64,000 nucleotides of DNA from Diplosphaera chodatii (taxonomy: Eukaryota > Chlorophyta > Trebouxiophyceae > Prasiolales > Stichococcaceae): contig JAALGY010000061.1 in NCBI GenBank assembly GCA_032358165.1, forward strand, positions 1,240,001 to 1,304,000, given 5' to 3'. The notes below the pieces were generated by a model that saw only the letters and a list, made by a program, of their open reading frames with translations, was not told the DNA's origin and searched no databases. Position 1 is the first letter of the stretch; the number at the start of each line of letters is the position of its first letter. Made by a program: the position numbers and the translations under genes. Shown here piece after piece: positions 1 through 11,600 of this stretch.

Positions 1-1985
1 GGTACTGAAGAGAGCAAGGACACAGCAATCAGGCATGGTTTCGCACCCAACAAGTTGTTAGGCGCATTGTGGGCACGCAGACAGCAAGGCTGCCGACCAG
101 CCGAAGAGCTGCAACGACAACGTGCTCTGCATCGGTCTGCACCTGCTCTGCAATACGCATGGAGGCAGCTGCGTTGCCGCCGTTGGCAGTGATCGCAGCC
201 GAGATCTGACCCAGGCCCTTGGCAGTTGCCTCCGCCCGCCGGAATATCGCCTCCGCATCACCTGAGATGAGACAGGCAATGGATATCTCATGCTGCAGAA
301 TCAATAGTCGAGAAGTGTGTTTGCCAAACGACCATTGACGTCCTAGTGCAGTCTCTCCTGCTGACCAATGCTCACCAGACATACTGAAGGCAATGATGGC
401 AGCAATGTTTCATATCGCATATACATTGCAGATGACGCACTGCTACCCACCGACTGCACGGTTCACGGAGTCCTGCTGTGCGGCCTCGGAGGACAGGATG
501 ATGCCGGCCTTGTTGCCCTCCTCCACGTTGATCTTGGACTGCCGGGCGCCCTCCGACTCCAGGATGCTGGCGCGCTTGCGCCGCTCGGCCTCAGCCTGTG
601 TAGCATGAGACGGCGCCCTGATTCGTTGAGCACCGGGACGAAGCGCTGAACTTTGTTCCAACCAAGATGTTGTGATTGGTTGTTCTGCACATGCATCACC
701 TGCAGCTCCATGGCAGCTCGCACGCCGGCAGGCGGCGCAATGTCCCGGATCTGCAGCACACGAGCACCTTGTTGGGAGAGTGAACCTCACACAAACGGCA
801 ATATGCTGGAGCAGTACAATCCAGACGCACCTCATATCGCATGCACTCAATTCCCCAGTCGGATGTAGCTTCCCTGCATTGGGTCATGAGGGTTTCTGAA
901 CAGCGATCTCGGGAGAACGTCAGGTGCATGAATTATGCATCATTCTGGCGAGACGACTCGATGCCTGAGTACTGACATGCATGCAGCAGCTAATGGCTAC
1001 CTGATTGCCTCCACGATGTTTTTGTTCAGCGTGTCGCGCTCAGCAAACGTCTTGTCAAGAGAGATTTTGCCGATGTCAGACCGCATAGTGGTCTGTGCAA
1101 GCTGCGTGACCGCGAACAGCGGGTTCTCCACACCATAGCTGGCCTTTTTCGGGTCCACAATCTGCAGGCAGAATGAGCCTAAGAGGATGACTACCTGCGC
1201 GCATGTGCATTACGGTGCAACACTCATGTACAGTCTGCAATGCGTCTGAAATGGGTGTAAGGGATCACCTTGACATATAGAATGCCATCAATGTTGATGG
1301 ACACGTTATCCTTGGTGATAGCGCTTTGATGCGGGATCGGGATGGCGATTTCTTTCAGGCTGTGAATATATGCTATCCTGTCCACCTGCACAGGCACTGC
1401 CAGTGACGTCTCCAAGGCAGGGTACAAAACAGGTGCACGTGCAGAAGGCTTGCAAAGGAGCGTCAGCACGGCTATCGATGTGTCGTCAGGCTCACAATGG
1501 GGATGAGTAGGTGCAGGCCCGGCTGCAGCGTCTTTGCATATTTGCCAAAGCGCTCAATGACAAACGCTGTCCGCTCCGGCACAATCCTGTCACACGAAGA
1601 CATGCGGGGTTTGCCAGGCGAGACTCAGTGATTGTTATCAGTATCCCAATACATATACATGCCGCACCCTGCACATCATCTGGAGAACACAGGCGCCAAG
1701 GTTGACGTTCCTGACATGCGTGGCCATGCATCAAGTGACCAGCAGCGGTGCGCACCGAATGCCGTAGTTTGCACCTCCCGTCCGTGCGGCCAGGGTAGGG
1801 TCCAGCGTGGAGCTTGATACGCCCCTGGACTGGGACATGCCCAGGTACTCATGTGACAGCGCCATCGCCGCCACCGACGCAGAGCCGCCCTGTCTCGCAA
1901 GCAGGGCTGCATGGTTGGGACCAATGGCGGGAACGCCGCTCCTCAACAGCAAAGCTGACGCGCGAGACAGGCCCCTCAGCGCCAT
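1..1985 (-). CDS. Stomatin-like protein 2, mitochondrial (SPFH/Band 7), 3' end missing
   Basis: This is an SPFH scaffold protein of the mitochondrial stomatin-like type, a family that organises inner-membrane, cardiolipin-rich domains. The ATG at 1985 opens an Arg/Ser/Ala-rich leader ([14 protein letters not shown]...) that fits a mitochondrial presequence. Exon 1 ends at 1756 and splices in frame to about 1592-1497, giving [19 protein letters not shown], the classic start of the SLP2 core. Further exons give [17 protein letters not shown] and the DNVSINIDG strand (about 1385-1268), the SYGVENP...TTMRSDIGK helix (about 1170-1003), WGIECMRYE (about 875-838), IRDIAPP (about 755-703), [16 protein letters not shown] (about 600-455) and the RAEATAKGL helix with a [13 protein letters not shown] tail (about 270-135). 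The rest of the C-terminus lies beyond base 1. Family assignment is firm; exon ends are approximate. Confidence 0.9.
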
Positions 1986-2352
1986 GCTGCTCCCGGTGCT
2001 GCACAGGCGATGCCGATGTGTGTGGGCGCTGCTCGAGAACTTTGTGGCGTGCCTCACGTCAAAAGACAGACTCTGGTGTCTCACGGTCCTTTGAGATGTA
2101 TTGCCAATGTGACATGAGCACGACACGATAACACCCGTGTGCGCGCGAAATGACATCGCAGTAGACCACATGTCCCGTGACATGGAAGCTGTGGCACTCC
2201 GGGAAGGAGCATGCTTGAAGCCTGGACGTTCCACAACGCAAAGCCTGGCATTGCACTGCGCAGATGACATTGATTGAACTGTGACATCTGTCTAGCTGTA
2301 CGTGCGGTTTGAATCCGTGAAGTTTCGGATCTGCAGCCCTTGCATACTCGAA
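1986..2352. promoter_or_regulatory. Shared divergent promoter region between SLP2 and EMC8/9
   Basis: These 367 bases separate the SLP2 start codon (minus strand) from the EMC8/9 start codon (plus strand), so they must hold the 5' UTRs and promoters of both. I see no TATA box or repeat. Open frames run through it on both strands, but none resembles a known protein, and they look like chance extensions of the first exons. Confidence 0.55.
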
Positions 2353-3531
2353 ATGCCTCTGGATTGCACCATTGACAGCGCGGCACTGCTGAAAATCTTG
2401 CTTCACGCCGCCAAATACCCTGCCTCGCCGATCAACGGCCTTCTTCTTGGTAGTGGTCAGCAGCCAGAGTCCGGCAGCAACACAGGCAGCGACACCAGCA
2501 GCGGCAGCCTGCAGATCATCGATGCAGTTCCGCTCTTTCATAGCTTTCTACACCTCTCGATGCCCCTGGAATCGGCACTGGTGCAGGCAAGTGCAGAGAG
2601 ATGGTGCACATGTGAAGGGAACATCACACTGAAAGCGGCCGATGTCGCACTGTGCATGTTGGACGAGCATATGTACAGCAGGTGCGTGTACTTCCAATGC
2701 GCAGGTGAGTGCTTGGGCCGACAGTCGCAGCCTGCAGGTGGTTGGCGTGTATCATGCTAATGAGCGGTTGGACGACAGGGAGTTTGGGGCTGGCCCACGC
2801 AAGATTGCGGACAAGCTGCAGCAGCAATGCAGCCCGGTCGCATGTGGCCTGCTGGTGTGCTGCTGGCCAATATCAGCTGCCACGCTATTGCCCCCACGTC
2901 CTTGACTTGGAATGCAAGACACTGGATGCTTATTTGCGGCGGTCTGCAGGTGGACAACCAGCGGCTGGGCAGCTTTCTGCGGGGTGATGATACATCCTTT
3001 GTAGAGGTGTGTGCTGTATGCTCCACCAGGCCTGCACCGTGCATCAATGCAAAGCGCATGCCAGATGTCGTCAAAATGCACTGCTCACTCATGGCAACAC
3101 GGCGGCGTCACCGTCGAGCGTTGGTCATCCTGGCCATGGTCCGCGACATTGCTATCCGCATTGTCGCAGCTATACACCAGACCGCTAGATCGAGGCGGCT
3201 GGTCCGCAGCGGCGAGCAACAGCGGCGGTGCGGTGCATCATGCCGCAGGCGACGTGCCGCAGCTGTACGCAGACCTGGTGGCCCGGCAGGCTCATCGCCA
3301 CCTCGCCGACTGGGATGACCACCTGGACGATTTGACCAGGTGCGTAAATGGACCTTCCATCACGGTCTGGCATGTGTGTGGCATGTGTGTGGCATGAAGG
3401 TGGACTGTGCTCATGCAAGACGGCACACGGACTCAGCAGCGCAGCTGCTGGGCAGACAGACCAGGGCATCGGTAGTGATGCGCAATGGTTGCCTTCGCAG
3501 GGACTGGACAAACCAAAAACTGCTGAGCTAA
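2353..3531 (+). CDS. ER membrane protein complex subunit 8/9 (UPF0172, MPN-like)
   Basis: EMC8/9 is a cytosolic, catalytically dead MPN-fold subunit of the ER membrane complex, the insertase for tail-anchored and multipass proteins. From ATG 2353 the first exon reads MPLDCTIDSAALLKILLHAA, then an INGLLLG strand and IDAVPLFHS, all family hallmarks. A donor at 2591 joins ADVALCMLDEH (about 2637-2680). The next exon carries GVYHANERLDD (about 2735-2780) and a helix matching the family's RIADKL region. A later exon gives LYTRPLD and HLADWDDHLDDLT (about 3170-3339). The last intron splices GACCAG to GGACTGG, restoring TRDWTNQKLLS and the stop at 3529-3531. That in-frame C-terminal DW motif supports the model well. 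A GTG codon at 2302 lies upstream in frame but is not needed. The exons between about 2830 and 3170 are the least certain. Confidence 0.88.
3368..3396. repeat. 11-bp tandem repeat in the last EMC8/9 intron
   Basis: The unit tggcatgtgtg occurs about 2.6 times without interruption (starts at 3368, 3379 and 3390). It lies about 30 bases inside the last intron of the EMC8/9 gene, so it does not affect the protein. Confidence 0.8.
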
Positions 3532-3704
3532 GGTCGCTGGTGTGGGCTGGTTAGTCTAGCTCGACCGATCAGGCAGAGGATGACTTCCGAGGACCAGCTC
3601 AGTTGGCAATACTCCGCATCAGCTCCTTTGTCATCAAAACAACTAGCGAGCCTTCAAGGCATGAGGCTCGCGGCTGCCAGCGATGCAGCCGTGGGTCAAG
3701 CTGC

Positions 3705-3709
3705 TGTAA
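3705..3709 (+). promoter_or_regulatory. Candidate TGTAA poly(A) signal for EMC8/9
   Basis: A plus-strand TGTAA lies 174 bases after the EMC8/9 stop and just before the convergent 68-residue gene. TGTAA is the common poly(A) signal in Chlamydomonas and other green algae. The assignment rests only on motif and position. Confidence 0.4.
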
Positions 3710-3728
3710 TGTCAAACTGCTTTATCTA

Positions 3729-3935
3729 TCAGTCGTCCTTGCGCGAAGGCACGGCTGCGTTTCTAGCGTTTTGCCGCACCACCCACTCGTCATGCCTCCG
3801 CTCTACGGCCTTCATGCCGACACCCACATAGTAGAACAGCGTCAAGAGTAATGGCGCCAGCCAGAGCGAGTGAAAGAACGGGCTCCCCTGGAACCGGTCA
3901 CGCAGCGCCGAGACCAGCTGCTTGATTGTGTTCAT
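3729..3935 (-). CDS. 68-residue single-pass membrane protein, unrecognised
   Basis: An ATG at 3935 opens a 68-codon frame ending in TGA at 3729. The N-terminus MNTIKQLVSALRDRFQG is amphipathic and basic. A hydrophobic helix follows (about residues 23-42, LWLAPLLLTLFYYVGVGM), then a charged tail with ERRHDEWVVRQNAR ending SRKDD. This layout resembles small accessory subunits of mitochondrial inner-membrane complexes, but I cannot name a family. It could be a complete intronless gene or the last exon of a longer minus-strand gene, because about 1.7 kb upstream is unassigned. It converges on EMC8/9, with 197 bases between the two stops. Confidence 0.5.
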   Translation of the reverse strand: MNTIKQLVSALRDRFQGSPFFHSLWLAPLLLTLFYYVGVGMKAVERRHDEWVVRQNARNAAVPSRKDD

Positions 3936-5671
3936 GACTTACACCACACCAATTTTGTGTCCCTGCACACGCACGTGAACTGTGTTCCTGATCAAGATCA
4001 ATGCATGCTAGGGTTGCGCCAGTGCATGCACCTGCAGGGCTCTGCCATACAGGGCGTGACACCCACCCATTCAGGCCCAGATCATGTCGAGGCAATCTCG
4101 ACACGTGACCTCGCTTGTATGCACCTCCGACTGGCAGCAGGATCCAAGCTGCTGCTTTGTTTGCCTGGCGCGGCAGCCAGGTGTGTGGACCCTAGTCTCA
4201 CGTGTTCAGCTACCTTGGCGCACCGGTGTGGTACTGCTGATGATGAGCTTTACAAAGCGCCTTGCAAGCCGGCAATGCGATTTCACAAGTCTGGCTGGCA
4301 AGCCGGCCATATGACCAAGGCCACCAAGCACGAAAACCTGCAAGGCCGCCCTTGGGTGAATGCAAGACCCTGGATAAGTTCTTCAGCGGCCGGCTGCGGG
4401 GGTGCAGGGTGCCAGACGATGTGCACAGCATTGCTGTTTGATATTCGTGAGGTACCACGAGCACGTGAGTGTGACGCTCGCGGGGCTGCAGCCAGTCGCT
4501 CGTCCTGCAGCAGCCGTGCTGCGGACTTCGGAAGCCACTAGGGACTTGCCAGCCGTCGCGGCAGCGCCGGGGGCTGTGCTTGTACTCAGGTCCCAGTGTC
4601 AGCTTGGGCCACCGGCTGCAGACTTCGCGCCAGCGGGTAAGGCGATCCGTGCAGTGCCCCATTGTCTTCGCGCACCCCACCACTCGCCACTGCCGAAACC
4701 CGGCATAGGGTGCAGCCACTCTGAGTGCTATCAGCCACAGTAGCTGTACCTGATAGAGCTCTGCAGTCAAGGATTGGTGATGTGGGCTCAGACCTCCAGT
4801 GTGCGGACAGCATGTGGATTGCTGTGGTCGTGGTCGGACAGCAGGGCTAGTTTGCCACGGTATGTATTGGATGTTCTGCTCGCCCACGGCGCGATGCGCA
4901 TTGACACGAAAAACCAGTCGCAGCTACTTGTGCTTGCCATCCGGTACGGCGATCAGGGCGCACCTGCTCTGCAGTCGTCCTGGTCACCTCAGCCATCGCT
5001 GTCCCATGTGGCCATCCTCTTCCAGTTGACGGCGCCGGTCGCTGACCAGCAGGTCGTAGTCGCCGTGGTCAAGTAGGTTGCTCGCGACCGAACGATGTGG
5101 CGTTGGTCTAGCAAGTTGTTCTGGGCCATGCACCTCGTTTGCACCCTTCGGCTGCCATGTCATCGGCAGCCCGAGACAGGCAGCGTTTGTTGGCCTGCTG
5201 TGGCGCCAGATGCGGTGTCTGGCATCGCTCTGCGTCTGCAAGCATGCAGCTTGGCCGTTCAGCGGCGAGGTCTGCCGCATGCTGACATGCCCTCCCACAT
5301 CTTGCAACCATGCCTCGCTCCTCTGCCAACAGGATTTTGGAGCCACCAGCAGCCAGCCGCAGATCATCGACCAGCGTGCAGCGCCAACAGCGCATGGCGG
5401 CCACCCTCACGATGTGAGGGCGGCCCCATCCACCATGGGGAAAGCAGAGTAGCGGGGTTGCCGCTTTGCCCCAGTGGGCAGCTCCGCACGCGACACCAGA
5501 GGGAGCACACAGTCACTGCCCTCTGCACCACGTCAGCGCCGGCACACAAAGCCGTGCCAGCGAAGCGCAATTCACAGCCGCACGGCATTGCGTCATCACA
5601 TCCCGCATCTGCACACCCAGCAGCTGTAGGGAGCCTGCCGCTGAGGGCGTTGTCAGCGCTCAGCTGTCAGC
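3936..5671. other. 1.7-kb gap with no confident gene
   Basis: This stretch lies between the 68-residue minus-strand gene and the plus-strand UCH-related gene and must contain both promoters. Frames are open on both strands. The most protein-like piece is a minus-strand segment near 5075-4984 reading LLDHGDYDLLVSDRRRQLEE. With a plausible donor near 4985 it can continue to a short end (CALIAVPDGKHK, stop at 4924). The complementary plus strand is also open (4780-5076), so coding cannot be decided by eye. No family was recognised. Confidence 0.4.
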
Positions 5672-8600
5672 ATGGGCGGCATCAACAAGAAGGCGCCGTC
5701 CAGCAAGGCCAAGGGCAAGGAGAAGGGCCCCAAGCAGCCCAAGGAACCCAAGCGGCCAGCCGCACCCAAAGAGGCAAGTGTCGTAGTAGTCCTGGGTTCA
5801 CCGTGCACCAGCTGAACTCTGTTTGCACAGTCAAGGCAGCTTCAGGGCACTGGCTCAATGCCATTTGTCGGGTGAACCGTTGTGGCGCACCGTATGGCAA
5901 GCAAGCTGCATGCAAGGTCGCTGCCAGCTCCGTCGCACATTATCAAGCTGCTTTGTTTTTCCGACACAGGACGAGCTGCAGGTCCTGCCACAGGAGCGTG
6001 TTGCGGCGGTGCGTCCCTTCTGGGAGGGCGTGCAGCCAGATGAGCGGCCGGAACTCCTAACACTCGATATCACAGACCTGCGCACACGCGCCGCCGTGCT
6101 CACAGAGCGCTACCAGAAGCAGGCTGGTGGGTGGCATGCCTCTGTGCAGCTGTGATGCCGTATTGTGCCCCAGTACAAGTGTTCACATGTGGCGGACGAC
6201 TTGACGACTGGTTTCGGAAGCATGCGTGCGCACGCAGCTCACTGGTGTGCCTTCTCTACGGACAGCCGCGGAGATTGCGGAGGCGGAGGCGGCGGGCGAG
6301 GAGCTGCTGCCGCTGCCCGTGGAGCCGACGCTCAGCGAGGTCCTGGAGGAGGGCCTGTCCCGCCTGCAGACCGACAAGAAGACCTGGAAGGTGCTCGTTG
6401 TGATCCGAACCTCCCTTCTGGTTATTGGAGCACCCCCGCTGTCCGCGTTCAGGCGTGTGATAGGCATCATCATGAGAGAGAGAGAGCCGCATCATCATGG
6501 GTCGTAGGTATGTGACCTCCGTCTTCGCGTGCTGCAGGTGTGGCAGTGGCCGGCGGACGACGACGGCAAGGGGGGCGCCGAGTTCTACGATGCCGAGTCC
6601 TTCCGCAACTGCGTGGAGGAGCAGCACCTGGACCCGGAGCTCAAGGCGCTGCTGCCCAAGGACCCGCCGGGGACGCGCCCCATTGAAAAGCCTGCCGAGG
6701 CCGCCCTGCGCCAGCGCATGTGCGCCTCCCTGTTCACCCTGCACAAACCAGCTTGACATCCCACCATGCCTGTGAGCGAAGGGTTAAGTTGCCCCCTGCT
6801 CTGGAGGCGCCATTGGGCATGTCGCCTTGTGCAGCATGCGCTGCGCATCACCACCATGAGCACATGTTGTGTGGGCAGCTGTTGACGCTGCACACCTCCT
6901 GTCCCCTGCAGGTCGGACCTGCTGTCCCAGGTGCACACGCACAACCGGCAGCTGCAGGAGGAGGCGCAGCAGCAGCGGCGGCCCGCCACCCGCCGCGGCG
7001 GCGAGCAGCTGCACGTGCGCGACGCCAACGTGGACCTCATCACCACCATGCTGGCCGCGCTGGAGAAGGAGCACGAGTTCCTGTGAGCCTCTGCGCCACC
7101 TCCCGCTGTCCTGCAAACCCTGATGCCTCCGATTTTGGCTGGGCGCCCCGACGAGTAGGCTGGTCACCAAGCAGTTGCTGCGCCCGCCTGTGCATACACG
7201 AAGAGCCTGCAGCATGAGTGGCAGCATGCAGCCTTGGCACAACAGCCCAGCCATATGCGGCACCATTGCATGCCAAGCGCATTAATTAACATCATCAATA
7301 GTGATACCATCCAGATGCACAACACCGTGTTGGCTTGTGCTGAGTGTGGTGCGTGTTCGTTGTGCTGCAGGTACCATGCGGTGCTGTTCCCGGTGACCAG
7401 CTTCGTGTGCGAGGTGCTGCCGGAGGGCCAGCGCGAGTCCAGCCGCACCGAGCTGTTCTACGAGGACCTCGACCGGCTGTCCCCTGACGACGTCGCCCGC
7501 ATCTCGGAGTGGATCACCGAGAAGGTCGACGGCTTCTCGGCCAAGCTCAAGCCCGAGGCCAAGGACGCCGAGCTCGAGGTAGGCGCACAGCTAACATGCA
7601 GCTCAGCTGCTGCGCGCCCGTCAAGGCCTCGTGCTCAAAGCCGCCACCGCAGTCAAACACGCGTTGAGCACTTCATGCATCCTGGCTGCAGGAGGAGGAG
7701 GAGGGCATCGGGGATGTGGACCTGTTCACGCTGGTGGACGACAGCGCGCGGCTCGCCGTCAACGCCAAGTGGCTGGGGCACCTGGCGGAGCGCCAGCTGG
7801 GCGAGGACGGCCACCCCCGCAAGGTGGTTGCTCAGCATATTGCATGCACACGTACCCACTGTCCCTCACTGTTGTCACATGGCGTGTGCCCCCTGACAAT
7901 GTGCATGAGTTCAACGTGGTGCATGGTACGCGCAGGTGGGCCCGAAGGAGGACCCGCACAAGATGGGGCTGGTGCTGGAGTGGGTGTACGGCACCATCGT
8001 GTCCACCGCGGAGAAGGCGCGCGACGGCGCCAAGCGCGCCCTCGGTGAGCCCCTCCGCCGGACGAACTCCAAATCACTGGCGCCTGTTGCAGCACCTGTG
8101 ATTCTTGTTCATGGCTCACGCTCAGGGTCTGATGCAAGCTGCACGTTTTGGTCTGTGCGCAGGTGGGCGGGTGCCGACGGCGCGGGCGGCGCACGAGGCG
8201 CTGGTCACGGCGCTGGCGGACCAGGCGTCCTGGGCGGCGCGCGCCACCTCCGCCAAGGAGCTGCTGGCGGCGATGCTGGCGTCCCGGCGCTCCGCCGCCG
8301 ACCTGGCCAAGCAGCACGACATCAGGTGGGTCCGGCATGCCTTGCAACCTTTCACTGGTAGCTTCGGGCCAGCTCTTCTATGGGAAGCTGGGGTAGATCG
8401 GTACCAAGGACATGACACCTTGGTATCCTCGGCGCTAATCAACACTTGCCGGCTTTCATACAGCCCGACATTTAATCCTGACATCTGCTGCCTACTGAGG
8501 GTCTGGCCGGCCACATGCTCTTGCAGTCACATGGGTGCATGCAGAGCGGTACTGCCTGGTCAGAAGATGCACTGTAGGAGCTCAGAGTCTTTACACTGTG

Positions 8601-11600
8601 CTTTTGCTCACAGGCCGCAGCCGCCCGCCTCTGAGAAGCCGGACGAGGAGTCGAGGGAGCTACCGGACGAGGTCATCATGGCGATGCTGCGGCGGGAGGT
8701 GCTGCTGACGCGCGCCAAGCTGCATGCGCTGTGCTACGAGCAGATCATCGGCGAGCGCAAGCTGCGCTCCCTCAAGACGCAGCTCCGCCAGGTGCCCTCA
8801 CTAAATCCGGTCACTGCATGCGCTCATCTGACAATCGTGTTGCCGTCACCACGTCCGCTGCGGAAACGTCACACCAGCACTCACATTGCCAGTGCTGCAT
8901 GTGCTGGTGACTCACTGCTGTTGCGAATGTGGTGGATGCCTGTTGCAATGCCATTTGCATCTTGGCCCGTGAAGCGCCTGCAATTTCGATGACATATGTT
9001 GTCATGTCGACCTGCTGCAGGGTGAGCCAGAGTTCGACCGGCTCAAGCGCGAGCTGGAGGAGGTGAAGAATGCGCCTCGGGGCCTCGAGGGCACCTTCCG
9101 CTCAGCCGCCGAGATGGAGCGCCACCGTGCAGCCGCTGCCGACGCCGCGATCGAGGAGCAGCTGGAGGTGCAGACGTCCTTCCGCCAGCATGGCGCGCGC
9201 CTGCAGGTGCGGACCCATTACAGATATGGCATGCTGAGCGTGCTTTACAACCTTGTCAGGTGACTGCATGCTGTCTGGCATTGGCAGGCAGGGCACTTCG
9301 ATAGGGTGTAATGGGGCGGGCGAGTCGAGGCATATCTGGCTACTCGCAATCACAATGGTTCAGGTATACAGAGTCATGGCCCCCCACAAGCATAGCGCCT
9401 GCCACGCAGGGCATCTACGACAAGCGGCAGCGCACGGAGGTGGAGATGGCCAAGCGCGACCAGGAGCTGAAGCAGCTGCAGGGCTGGCGCTCCACCGTGC
9501 AGTCGCTGCTGGAGCGCTTCCAGGAGCTGGTCGCGCAGCAGGCGGCGGCTGCGCAGGCCGCCGCCGCCAACGGGGCGCCCGCGCACGCCGCCGCCGCCAC
9601 CGAGCAGGGCGACAAGGCGGATGCTGGTGGGCATCGGAGGTCTTCGCACAGACGTGCACGGTTGCAGCTGACCAGCAATGCCTTTGCTTTTGTTGCTTTC
9701 CAGACTCGAGCACCTCAATCACTCTTGGGCCGGCCATCTGCAGATGGGGAGTCGGCGGCCGCTGCGGCGGAGGAGGGGCGCAGCCTGTACGACGCGCACG
9801 GCAACATCGACGCCCAGGTGTTCCACGCGGAGCTGGCCAAGCAGGCCGCGGCGGCGCAGAACAGCCAGCAGGAGTCCACGCTGCAGAAGCTGCGCCAGCA
9901 CTTCCAGCGGGTGAGCTGCTGTGATGCGCCGCACGCAAAGTAGTGCTGGGCTTCTGCAGGCGTCCTTCTGCCTGCGGAACTGTTGTACGAGCCGTGCACA
10001 CGATGATGAGCGTTTGTTACAACTTTGCAGGACGTGCGCAAGCAGCTGTACACAGACGAGGACGACCGCAGCTTCTTCGCCTGGATCCAGCGGGAGCGCA
10101 AGGCCGTGGAGGAGCGCCTCGCCGACGGGGCCGCGGCGCTGCAGCACCTGGAGATGGCGCTCGTCAACACCGCCTGCGACGACCCCGGGGCCGCCATCGG
10201 CGCCCAGCTCGCGCTGCCGCTCCTGCAGGTGCGCCATGTTTCGCATACCTGAAAGTGTTGCAGTGGGGTACCTCCTTGAAGCTGCCTCAGGTTGGAGAGT
10301 TGGTGTCACCCATGGCATGTGTCGAGCAGCTGTAGTTTTCATCCACATATTTGAGAACGACCAGCAGACGATCCTCCGGCAGCAATATTGTCATTTGGCA
10401 GCAATTTTGCAACATCGCTGTGCTGTTTACCTCAACGTCGCCCCTGCGCCACTCGCTACAGGAGCGCCTCGACCGCCATGCACTGGAGTTCGCGACGCAG
10501 CGCGCCGCCGAGGCTGAAGCCGCCATTGTCAAGATGGATGTGCGTTCCCTGCCCCCCGCCAGTGCTGGCTACCCTGATCGACAGCGCTGTCTTGCCTAGT
10601 CTCGACCTGGCGCTCACCTTTGCGCCCACCTGGCAGACTCGCTCCTGCGTGGCCGGCCTGTGCCCATCAGGTTGCTCGACCCACCGCCAGCAGCATGCTG
10701 ACCCTCGTCACATGACTGCTGCAGGAGGAGAAGCGGCAGCGGGAGCTGGCGGCGAAAGAGCGCAAGGTGCAGGCCAAGTCCAAGGTGAAGACCAAGGCGC
10801 GGTCGGAGAAGGAGAAGCTGCAGGCGGAGAAGGAGGCGGCGGACGTGGCGGCCAGGGCGGCGGCGGAGGCGGCCGTGGCGGCGCGCCTGGCAGCCGCCGA
10901 GGAAGAGAAGTGAGCCTTGACTGCTGGCGTGCTGACGTTCGTGGAAGCAAAGGTGCATCCATGCACGGGTGTTGCCAGTGCATCTGTGCACAGTTGCTTG
11001 CACGAGTGTCAACACCAGAATCTGTAGTCACTGAGCTATGCGCTGTGATGCGTCATTGATGTGAACACGCACACTCCTGAGTGGCAACAACACGGCTGCT
11101 GAGCGTGGCTCCGACGGCACCGCAGGAAGCAGCGGGCCGAGGAGGCGCTTAGGGCCCGGCTGGAGGAGGAGGCGATCATGGAGGCGCGCCGCCAGGAGCT
11201 GCTCAGCGAGGAGGGCGGCTACTGGTCCCGCCGCATGGCCGCCGAGCAGGCAGCCGCCGAGCAGCTGGCCGCCGCCCAGCAGGCGCTCATCGAGGTGCGC
11301 CCCCTCACCGACAGGACGTCTACGCTCGGCCAAGTAAGCTGGTCCGCTGTGCCACAGCACTCGTTGGCCACTGTAACTCTTTGTGATGGTTGCGCATCAC
11401 AGCTGTGGTTGCATTCTCGCTTGGCTGTTGACTTCTGTGTTTAACGTATACCATGCATGTTCATCTGCAGAGCGCCAACATGGAGGACCTTGCCAACGGC
11501 AAGCCAGATCGCAACGGCAAGGCACCCAGCGCAAAGCATGTGGCGGGTCGGCAGCCGCGGCGCCGTGGGAGCCCTGGACCTGGCATTGAGCAGCCCCCTG

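Noticed and set aside
2588..2595. GC-AG intron donor (CAG followed by GCAAGT) in EMC8/9
   Set aside because: A normal GT donor at 2591 gives the correct phase to the next exon, so no rare splice type is needed.
4210..4887. 225-codon minus-strand ORF
   Set aside because: It is rich in Cys, His, Trp and Arg with no ordered blocks or splice logic, and is probably chance.
5095..6060. 321-codon plus-strand ORF over the start of the UCH-related gene
   Set aside because: It runs through the 5' UTR, first exon and first intron in a frame other than the one giving MGGINKK, and shows no recognisable domain.
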